A stretch of DNA of 12,903 nucleotides from assembly GCA_937897315.1 (NCBI GenBank), contig CALCNS010000151.1, forward strand, positions 1 through 12,903, read 5' to 3'. The notes below the pieces were generated by a model. It did not search any database. It was not told where the DNA came from and saw only the letters and a program-made list of their open reading frames with translations. Position 1 is the first letter of the stretch, and every line of letters begins with the position of its first letter. The stretch is from an uncultured Bacillota bacterium (GTDB lineage: Bacteria > Bacillota > JAAYKD01). Position numbers and translations under genes: made by a program. Below are positions 10,201 to 12,903 of this stretch, piece after piece.

Positions 10201-12903
10201 TAATAATTCCTTGTTTAGTGTTCAGCCCACAATTGATTTAGTAACTGGAACCTTGATTTTTACATCAGCACCAGATGCAAATGGAGCAGCGATAGTAACT
10301 GTAACACTGCAAGACAATGGTGGTACTGCTTTTGGTGGTGTTGATACCACTACGAAAACATTTACTATTAACGTAACGGCTGTCAACGATGCCCCTTCCT
10401 TTGTAAAGGGAGCAGATCAGCTGGTGAATGAAGATATTGGAGCTCGTACCATAAACAGTTGGGCGACTGCTTTAAGTAAAGGACCGGCAAATGAAAGTGG
10501 ACAAATTCTCACATTTACAGTAACAAACAATAACAATGCCTTATTCTCTGCACAACCAGCGATCAATAGTACGGGTAGATTGACGTACACACCAGCAGCC
10601 AACGCCAATGGAGTCGCTACGGTCAGTGTGAGGTTGAAAGATAACGGAGGAGTGGCCAATGGCGGAGTTGACACATCGGCTACACAAACCTTTACCATAA
10701 CGGTCAATACGGTCAACGATGCACCGACCATTACGGTACCTGCAACAGTAACAGTCAATGAAGACTCCGGTGCCTATACTCAGGTGGCTTTTGCAACCGG
10801 TATTGGTCGCGGAGGTGGAACTGACGAAAGCGGTCAAGTCTTAAATCTGAGTGTGAGCAATAACAATAATGCATTATTCTCTGCTCAACCGAGTATTGAC
10901 TTAGGAACGGGAACACTAACCTTTACTCCAGCCGCCAATGCGTTTGGTAGTGCTACGGTGACAGTAACCCTTCAGGATGATGGTGGAACAGCCAATGGTG
11001 GTGTAGATACCACCACTCGAAGTTTTGTTATCACGGTCAATTCGGTCAATGATGTTCCTTCCTTCACCAAAGGTGGCGATCAAAGTATAGATGAAGATGC
11101 AGGGGCACAAAGTGTTGTAGGGTGGGCGACAGACATCACTCGCGGACCAGCCAATGAAGACGAACAAACCTTATCCTTCTTAGTCACAACCGATAAAGAT
11201 AGTCTCTTCCAAACCCTGCCTACGATTAACTCGAGCACGGGTACTTTGAGTTATGCTTTGAAGCCGGATGCGTTCGGTGTGATTACCGTAACGGTGAGAT
11301 TAGCCGATAACGGTGGAACTGTCTATGGTGGGATAGATACTTCAGCCGCGCAAACCTTCACCATTACAGCCAGAGCCATCAACGACCAACCGACGATTAC
11401 GATTAAGGGCAATGTGACGGTGAACGAAGACAACGGTGCTTATACCGATAACAGTTACGCAACCAATATTGGAGTTGGTGGAAGTGGTTACGAAAGCGCA
11501 CAAAGTCTCAGCTTGTTCGAGATTACCAATAACAACAATGCGTTATTCAGTAGCCAACCGACCATTAACCAAGTAACGGGTGCATTAACCTTCACACCGG
11601 TCGCTAATGCGAACGGAACAGCAACAGTTTTGATTCGTATGCAAGACAACGGCGGAACCCCTACCGTTGACGATGATGATTACTATGAAACCAGTTTCGT
11701 CATTACGGTCAACGCTGTCAATGATGCACCTCTCTTTAACAATGCTGGTAATGTTGTTGTTTTTGAAGATAGTGGTCAATATCGTAATACTACCTACCTA
11801 TCTGGTTTTGCCAATGGTGGCGGGGCAGACGAGTCGGGGCAGAAGCTAACTATCTCGATTAGCAATGATAATAACTCCTTATTCAGTGAGCAGCCTTATG
11901 TCGACACAGATGGGATTTTGCAATTTACTCCAGCAGAAAATGCATATGGTAGTGCGAATGTAACGATTACACTCACAGATGATGGAGGAGTAGATTTTGG
12001 TGGAGTTGACACGACCATCAAGACATTCAAGATATCTGTTGCGGCGGTTAATGATGCTCCTTCCTTTGTAGGTGGTCCGAATATTTCCATTGATGAAGAT
12101 ACTGGTGTCATGATTCGTCCAAATTGGTCCAATATTATGACAATTTTGAAGGGACCAAATGAGGCAAGTCAAACAGTCCAATTCGAGATTGTTGACAATA
12201 GCAATTCGAGCTTATTTAGCATGCAACCTACAGTGTCATCAACCGGACAGCTCCAACTCTCCACTGCAACAAACCAAAATGGGATTGCTACTATCACAAT
12301 CCGTTTGGTAGACAATGGTGGAACAGAAAATGGTGGAGTAAATGTAAGTTCTGAGTATGTATTTACCATTACTGTTAACCCAGTCAATGATGCTCCAAGC
12401 TTCGTTATAGGTGCTAACCAAACGGTTTTAGAGGATGCGGGGTCGCAAATAGTAGCGAGTTGGGCTACCGGTATATCAGCGGGACCGGCAGATGAAGTAG
12501 GACAATCAGTTACTTTTACGGTAAGCAATGACAATAATTCACTTTTCTCTGTGCAACCGAGCATCAATCCAATCACTGGTGACTTAACCTATACTCCAGC
12601 AGCTAATGCCAATGGTGTGGCAATTGTTTCTGTAGTCTTAAGTGATGATGGTGGAACAGCCGATGGTGGAGATGACACGGCGAACACGGTAACCTTTACT
12701 ATCACGGTTACTCCGGTCAACGATGTTCCGAGCTTCACTGCAGGTGCTAATCAGACTATCAATGAAGATGCAGGGGCACAGACTGTCAATGCTTGGGCAA
12801 CTAACTTAGTAAAAGGTCCTGACAACGAAGTGGGTCAAGACTTAAGCTTTGCAGTTACGAATAACAACAATGCACTCTTCTCAGTGCAACCCAGTATCAA
12901 TCC
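1133..12903 (+). CDS. Giant exported cadherin-like/tandem-95 repeat surface protein (3' partial)
   Basis: ATG at 1133 opens a frame with no stop to the window end, 3,923 codons, and the gene continues beyond. It begins with a signal peptide (residues 1-28), followed by one cadherin-type domain and 37 further Ig-fold domains of about 90-113 residues, the last one cut off. I counted 36 junctions of the type V-N-D-A-P (variants include V-N-E-A-P, M-P-D-A-P, V-D-D-P-P, V-N-Q-G-P, Y-K-P-P, V-N-S-P-P, I-N-D-Q-P), plus one junction replaced by a nine-glycine linker. D-x-D and D-x-D-G-D motifs in many domains suggest calcium binding at domain interfaces, as known for cadherin-like families. I read no cysteine codon anywhere. 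Proteins of this kind are long rods on the cell surface serving in adhesion, biofilm or cell-cell contact; that role is family knowledge, not shown here. The anchor (LPxTG, SLH or other) would lie in the unseen C-terminus. A promoter, RBS and upstream terminator indicate its own transcription unit. The most striking feature is an exact 1,223-bp internal duplication. Confidence 0.95.
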   Translation, partial: MFSNKKSVNILLLVMVVLFIFYPIRIHAATFLDPIVNSMTIAENMPSNTLIGAIQADFIAPSEVTILQGSNDVIVLYNDAEARYDVLSKRSFDAETESSIPITLRIADGNGSSEGSFSITVQDVNEAPVIDQGTGTAVHTTEDSGEVFVFDLTASDVDGDALNWSILTDATKGSVILVGSQVTYTLSPNRSGSDTVVIGVSDGIETDSYTITIDITGINDAPSFSSGGHVTSDEDIPYSAIWATNILQGPYDEEDQTVTFYLTISNPALFLVQPAISDTGVLTFTPALDAYGTSDIDVYLEDNAGGTNRSDTVRFSIEILSVNDAPSFTKGSDLTITEDDGLLEIVGWASNISVGPVDEQAIQTASFQVSADHPEYFSTLEIDATGKLTVAPAPDAYGTSVVTVVLTDDGGGNHSSSPQTFNIVIQPVNDAPVLSGDLSVSIDEDEALVYHFSITDVDHSADDMIIEYSSSNTALMPKSAIVLGGSGTNRSLTGTPESHLSGMVSITITITDPDGLQDTMVVDVVVVSVNDAPIVSAVADVTIDEDTSSGTIGITLDDVDSDVSLAIVEVSSSNTSLIQASGISIGGTGANRTIQLTPVADAHGTSLITITVDDQSGTPTAVTTRTFTLTVSSMPDAPVISDLLDMTILEDQVAGPIAFSLIDVDEEELQITVSTNNTSMIPRANIVLDGSGANRTLTITPVANSFGTATITITAKDPAGLLASDSFVLTVTSVNDLPTMTGIENITMNEDASKALTVTIDDAETPVGSIVLAVVSSDNPALIPVGNVVWSGSGANRNLQITPLANQHGTAVITVKATDADGGETIEDITVTVNSVNDAPSFVMGSDIVVTEDSGAYSESNWATSIFPGPANESAQTVSFNVSTTNAGIFSAAPSIDSAGRLTFTPAANAYGVAVVSVRLQDELGAQSTLSTFNIEVTSINDAPVATGMDVVLDTEEDLSYQGFLIAHDVDNTQLTYIITKNPTYGSLTLIDANTGVFLYQPAFNYYGPDSFEFKVTDGLLESNIAEVEIMVEGVDDPPVATGDYFITSEDTSVSFMYQVTDVDSSSFTYTIVTPPQNGTVHFDTDHYVYTPNANFFGTDQFTFKAYDGNSFSNSASIKVEITPVNDAPIVQNESISINEDRELNSFLKGIDYDKDALTFIVLTTPTNGTFTFLDASTGAYRFDPDNGFNGTVSFTYQAKDPLNILSEIKTITINVLPVNQGPEVDGIPPFSFSVNEDAILMENITATDPDGDALTYSIITSPANGTFVLTNPATGAFTYEPNPNFHGNDRFTLLATDGTFYSSLVMVEVTVVPTNDPPVAYNQVVDTNTAPVTGILTASDIDGDILSYAVSGTPVGGTVSIVGNSFTFTPNDGFIGIGSFDFVASDASLSSAPARVTVYVYGPPSGGGGGGGGGSPFDIFGISDMTTPEDTPTIKQISLSGFTSPTVTVSSGNQTVLPDSRLSILETAPGSMVYDITMDPAYNQYGVTTISVTVVDGLNTFVRTYRLTVTPVNDAPSAPEKHIVIDENKFVYEFLLATDVDGDTLTYSKIGDPTSGTLVFNANGTFQYTPNLDYYGNDSFTYSVSDGTLTDSGTVTIQIRQVYKPPISTGDSFTIDENTTYTLGQLIATDVNNEGLEYILVSDGSIGSITLNSSTGEYTYTPAADRNGPDSFTYKVRGVVSLLESGISRVTITVNPVNSPPVAIAKSFTTYEDLTLNGNLLATDAENETITYALTGGSATSMTTAKGQITLNQTTGAFTYVPHPNVSGTDTFTFTASDGMDSSSITTITVEILPVNDAPTASNNSITLNEDTTATGNMSAFYADVDASDTHTFALIQSPQYGNIVFNPDGTYTYTPFANRNGSDYFSFRAIDAGGLQSNTAQISIEIRPVNDAPTLIGANSLAINEDSSLNEYYFDIGDIEDPAGDLVVTGVSGDTNLIEASGIQFGGTGSERWMKVTPKANAIGSTSITIRVTDTGRDGSLFPLDSKYTEKILNVTIVEVNDTPLLNGSALNNQPLLGAGVFKVTNEDTATTPFSITVGDEESEDEVLTLSWTTNQPSLFQSVVFSGTGDERTVVVTPKANQFGTGRITVAVSDGNSSRTGYFDVQVLPINDAPVVTPPADQTILEDRSTETLYFTLADVDNLPGDILMTATSSDEALLKSSNIILDGNGSERTVRLVPEANAFGDVTITLVANDQEAANNIGSTTFVLRILPVNDAPTMSSIANQTTAEDNAKNNVAFTIADIDTDLDTITLSATSSNTALIQASDITFGGTGANRLVHMNPKADQNGSAFITIHVNDGNKTTSTTFLLTVTPVNDAPTISSIGNQSINEDSSTSVITYQVNDIDNTASTLVVVKATSDSDLIPLSGILLTGNGRERTVQVVPAANQFGVATITLTVSDPDGLISTSSFTVTVLSVNDRPSFIAGSNVSVNEDYGTYTSVWASGISVGPTNENTQSPTFAVSYTNAALFSIEPSIASNGTLTFTPLADAYGVSSVTVYLTDGGGTANGGVEQSTSVTFTITVNSVNDAPSFVKGLDLVVNEDAASQIVNNWATVLYTGAVNEADQTLSFTVSNDNNALFSAQPAINSTGRLTYTPAANANGVATVSVRLKDNGGVANGGVDTSATQTFTITVNTVNDAPTITVPATVTVNEDSGAYTQVAFATGIGRGGGTDESGQVLNLSVSNNNNALFSAQPSIDLGTGTLTFTPAANAFGSATVTVTLQDDGGTANGGVDTTTRSFVITVNSVNDVPSFTKGGDQSIDEDAGAQSVVGWATDITRGPANEDEQTLSFLVTTDKDSLFQTLPTINSSTGTLSYALKPDAFGVITVTVRLADNGGTVYGGIDTSAAQTFTITARAINDQPTITIKGNVTVNEDNGAYTDNSYATNIGVGGSGYESAQSLSLFEITNNNNALFSSQPTINQVTGALTFTPVANANGTATVLIRMQDNGGTPTVDDDDYYETSFVITVNAVNDAPLFNNAGNVTVLEDSGAYSNVGFSTGFAVGGGVDESAQTLVLTVTNNNNSLFSVQPTIDLVTGTLIFTSAPDANGAAIVTVTLQDNGGTAFGGVDTTTKTFTINVTAVNDAPSFVKGADQLVNEDIGARTINSWATALSKGPANESGQILTFTVTNNNNALFSAQPAINSTGRLTYTPAANANGVATVSVRLKDNGGVANGGVDTSATQTFTITVNTVNDAPTITVPATVTVNEDSGAYTQVAFATGIGRGGGTDESGQVLNLSVSNNNNALFSAQPSIDLGTGTLTFTPAANAFGSATVTVTLQDDGGTANGGVDTTTRSFVITVNSVNDVPSFTKGGDQSIDEDAGAQSVVGWATDITRGPANEDEQTLSFLVTTDKDSLFQTLPTINSSTGTLSYALKPDAFGVITVTVRLADNGGTVYGGIDTSAAQTFTITARAINDQPTITIKGNVTVNEDNGAYTDNSYATNIGVGGSGYESAQSLSLFEITNNNNALFSSQPTINQVTGALTFTPVANANGTATVLIRMQDNGGTPTVDDDDYYETSFVITVNAVNDAPLFNNAGNVVVFEDSGQYRNTTYLSGFANGGGADESGQKLTISISNDNNSLFSEQPYVDTDGILQFTPAENAYGSANVTITLTDDGGVDFGGVDTTIKTFKISVAAVNDAPSFVGGPNISIDEDTGVMIRPNWSNIMTILKGPNEASQTVQFEIVDNSNSSLFSMQPTVSSTGQLQLSTATNQNGIATITIRLVDNGGTENGGVNVSSEYVFTITVNPVNDAPSFVIGANQTVLEDAGSQIVASWATGISAGPADEVGQSVTFTVSNDNNSLFSVQPSINPITGDLTYTPAANANGVAIVSVVLSDDGGTADGGDDTANTVTFTITVTPVNDVPSFTAGANQTINEDAGAQTVNAWATNLVKGPDNEVGQDLSFAVTNNNNALFSVQPSIN
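1217..1504 (+). other. Cadherin-type domain 1 (residues 29-124)
   Basis: This is the only domain that looks like a classical cadherin repeat. It has I-A-E-N near the start (the P/A-E-N motif), I-G-A-I, F-D-A-E (the L-D-R-E position), and D-V-N-E-A-P at the end (the D-x-N-D-N-A-P calcium motif). It differs from the rest of the array and caps the N-terminus of the mature protein, so it may be the exposed tip domain. Confidence 0.75.
1505..1786 (+). repeat. Class C domain 2 (residues 125-218)
   Basis: A single tandem-95-type domain: T-T-E-D-S-G, D-V-D-G-D-A-L-N-W, a K-G-S turn and V-S-D-G-I-E-T, ending in I-N-D-A-P. It is degenerate in the Y-x-P / F-x-G-x-D region (Y-T-L-S-P-N-R-S-G-S-D) compared with the later class C block. 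Confidence 0.7.
1787..2416 (+). repeat. Class A domains 3-4 (residues 219-428)
   Basis: Two domains share N-D-A-P-S-F, an E-D box, W-A-T/W-A-S, G-P-x-D-E, a central F-x-x-x-P/L-x-I-D-x-x-G-x-L-T stretch, A-Y-G-T-S and L-x-D-x-x-G-G. They are the divergent early members of the class that dominates the 3' end of the window. Confidence 0.75.
2417..3640 (+). repeat. Class B domains 5-8 (residues 429-836)
   Basis: Four consecutive domains of about 101-105 residues. The signature is S-S-x-N-x-x-L-I/M followed by I-x-x-G-G-S/T-G-x-N-R, then T-P-x-A-x-x-x-G-x-x-x-I-T-I-T, closing on V-N-D-x-P (domain 6 closes on M-P-D-A-P). D-V-D or D-D-x-E patches after the E-D box are candidate calcium sites. The four diverge in sequence, so their duplication is old. 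Confidence 0.78.
3641..3952 (+). repeat. Class A domain 9 (residues 837-940)
   Basis: A lone class A domain between the B and C blocks: N-D-A-P-S-F-V-M-G, E-D-S-G-A-Y, N-W-A-T, G-P-A-N-E-S-A-Q-T, G-R-L-T-F-T-P-A-A-N-A-Y-G and I-N-D-A-P. It is closer to the late A block than domains 3-4 are, which suggests shuffling between blocks. Confidence 0.75.
3953..5350 (+). repeat. Class C (tandem-95) domains 10-14 (residues 941-1406)
   Basis: Five domains of about 90-96 residues with the tandem-95/Big_9-like signature: E-D, D-x-D at the strand turn (D-P-D-G-D in domain 13), L-x-Y/F, P-x-x-G, G-x-F-x-Y-x-P-N-x-x-F-x-G-x-D-x-F, and D-G. Junctions vary (V-D-D-P-P, V-N-D-A-P, V-N-Q-G-P, T-N-D-P-P). Domain 14 ends not in an N-D-x-P linker but in V-Y-G-P-P-S, running straight into the glycine tract. 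Confidence 0.8.
5351..5377 (+). repeat. Nine-glycine linker (residues 1407-1415)
   Basis: Nine consecutive GGN codons encode an uninterrupted Gly tract, preceded by P-P-S and followed by S-P-F. It is the only low-complexity linker in the visible protein and sits where an N-D-A-P junction is expected. It would act as a flexible hinge between two rigid domain stacks. The GGN run is also a site where codon-number changes by slippage would stay in frame. Confidence 0.92.
5378..5671 (+). repeat. Class B-like domain 15 (residues 1416-1513)
   Basis: This domain directly follows the Gly hinge. It has the T-x-E-D-T start, S-S-G-N and V-L-P near the B-class S-x-N-x-x-L-I-P position, and V-T-P-V-N-D-A-P at the end. 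The G-x-G-x-x-R motif is missing. It is a divergent member standing alone between class C domains. Confidence 0.6.
5672..6805 (+). repeat. Class C domains 16-19 (residues 1514-1891)
   Basis: Four tandem-95-type domains. Each has an E-D/E-N box and a Y-x-P stretch preceding G-x-D-x/Y-F; D-V-D-G-D occurs in domain 16 and D-A-E-N-E in domain 18. Junctions include the unusual V-Y-K-P-P at about 5939 and V-N-S-P-P at about 6224. The pattern matches the C block before the Gly hinge, so the hinge splits what may once have been one class C run. Confidence 0.78.
6806..8389 (+). repeat. Class B domains 20-24 (residues 1892-2419)
   Basis: Five domains with S-S-x-x-x-L-I/L variants, G-x-G-x-x/N-R and T-P-x-A-N-x-x-G, including G-T-G-S-E-R, G-T-G-D-E-R, G-N-G-S-E-R and G-N-G-R-E-R. 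The Glu before the Arg separates several of these from the first B block, which has N-R. Domains 20 and 21 carry extra loops and are 110-111 residues long. Confidence 0.78.
8717..10384 (+). repeat. Five-domain super-repeat, unit 1 (domains 26-30)
   Basis: The order A1-A2-A1-A2-A2 spans 1,668 bp and recurs as unit 2. Matching domains share private features outside the identical core. Domains 26 and 31 both have S-F-V-K-G and N-x-W-A-T-x-L. Domains 30 and 35 both have G-F-A-x-G-G-G and F-G-G-V-D-T-T-x-K-T-F. Confidence 0.8.
8864..10086 (+). repeat. Exact 1,223-bp direct repeat, copy 1
   Basis: Reading both copies in parallel I found no mismatch from AACAATGCC at 8864 to GGTAATGT ending at 10086. 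Identity stops abruptly on both sides: GAC versus AAT before, and AACTG versus TGTTG after. Third codon positions are identical too, so this is recent DNA-level copying and not protein-level constraint. Confidence 0.95.
10087..10531 (+). other. 445-bp diverged spacer between the exact repeats
   Basis: It encodes most of domain 30 and the first half of domain 31 in frame. It is homologous to, but clearly diverged from, the sequence before copy 1 and the sequence after copy 2. It shows that the two identical segments are not a simple head-to-tail tandem duplication. Confidence 0.85.
10385..12049 (+). repeat. Five-domain super-repeat, unit 2 (domains 31-35)
   Basis: It has the same A1-A2-A1-A2-A2 order as unit 1 and is one codon shorter overall (1,665 bp). 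Domains 32-34, the second half of 31 and the start of 35 are base-identical to unit 1. The first half of 31 and most of 35 have diverged. Confidence 0.8.
10532..11754 (+). repeat. Exact 1,223-bp direct repeat, copy 2
   Basis: It is identical to copy 1 at a constant offset of 1,668 bp (556 codons), so the frame is kept. The left edge falls in the N-N-N-A-L-F-S coding stretch, the DNA segment most alike among all class A repeats and a natural recombination site. The right edge falls just after an N-D-A-P junction. Confidence 0.95.

Larger units (their letters stand above)
8390..12903 (+). repeat. Class A domains 25-38 (residue 2420 to window end)
   Basis: Fourteen class A domains of about 109-113 residues, the last truncated by the window. 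They fall into two subtypes. A1 has S-F-x-x-G, W-A-T and G-P-x-N-E-x-x-Q. A2 has V-T-V-N-E-D-S-G-A-Y, F-A-T-G and G-G-G-x-D-E-S-x-Q. Both share N-N-N-A-L-F-S-x-Q-P, G-x-L-T-F/Y-T-P-A-A-N-A and D-G-G-T-A-N-G-G-V-D-T. The order is A1 A1 A2 A1 A2 A2 A1 A2 A1 A2 A2 A1 A1 A1. DNA similarity between neighbours is much higher than in the upstream blocks, marking this as the most recently expanded part. Confidence 0.85.

Noticed and set aside
8864..11754. Insertion sequence or transposon as the source of the exact repeats
   Set aside because: There are no terminal inverted repeats, no transposase and no target duplication; the repeated DNA is entirely in-frame repeat-protein sequence.
8717..12718. 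Intramolecular isopeptide bonds as in Gram-positive pilins, suggested by the Lys in S-F-V-K-G
   Set aside because: The Lys is not conserved among class A domains (F-I-A-G, F-V-I-G, F-T-A-G and F-V-G-G occur), so no consistent Lys-Asn pair can be proposed.
1787..12903. CRISPR-like regular repetition
   Set aside because: The period is about 300-340 bp, the repeats are coding and imperfect, and there are no short identical repeats with unique spacers.

Overview
The window looks like part of a cell-surface or adhesin locus of a low-to-moderate-GC Gram-positive bacterium, probably Bacillota. The support is an AAAGGGGG ribosome-binding site, a sigma-A-type promoter with an extended -10, a strong intrinsic terminator, a Gram-positive-style signal peptide and UGG as the only Trp codon. 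The genus cannot be named from this sequence.

Layout: (1) Positions 1-576 are the 3' end of a secreted or surface protein made of two Ig-like bacterial repeats (an AIR9/A9-like Ig domain, then a different beta-rich repeat). It is closed by a textbook terminator at 593-634. (2) Positions 577-1132 are an AT-rich intergenic region with no convincing gene. It ends in a candidate promoter (971-999) framed by a 9-bp inverted repeat, and an RBS. (3) From 1133 to the window end runs one uninterrupted reading frame of 3,923 codons with no stop. It encodes a giant exported protein: a signal peptide, one cadherin-type domain, then 37 more cadherin-like/tandem-95-type Ig-fold domains of about 90-113 residues, nearly all joined by V-N-D-A-P-type linkers. 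The 3' end, and so the anchoring signal, lies outside the window.

The giant gene has internal order. I sort the domains after the first by motif into three classes. A has W-A-T, G-P-x-N-E-x-x-Q and L-F-S-x-Q-P. B has S-x-N-x-x-L-I and G-x-G-x-x-R. C is the tandem-95 type, with D-x-D-G-D, P-x-x-G and Y-x-P-N-x-x-F-x-G-x-D-x-F. After the cadherin domain they come in blocks: C1, A2, B4, A1, C5, a nine-glycine linker, B1, C4, B5, A14 or more. Blocks of like domains suggest growth by local duplication.

The clearest unusual signal is in the last A block. A 1,223-bp segment at 8864-10086 recurs base for base at 10532-11754, exactly 1,668 bp (556 codons) downstream. It lies inside a five-domain super-repeat whose flanks are homologous but diverged, which points to recent homogenisation of an older duplication, or to an assembly artefact.

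Both genes probably make extracellular, beta-sandwich, cysteine-free proteins. Working together in adhesion or surface structure is inference from architecture and proximity only. I see no RNA gene, CRISPR array, insertion sequence or enzyme gene here.
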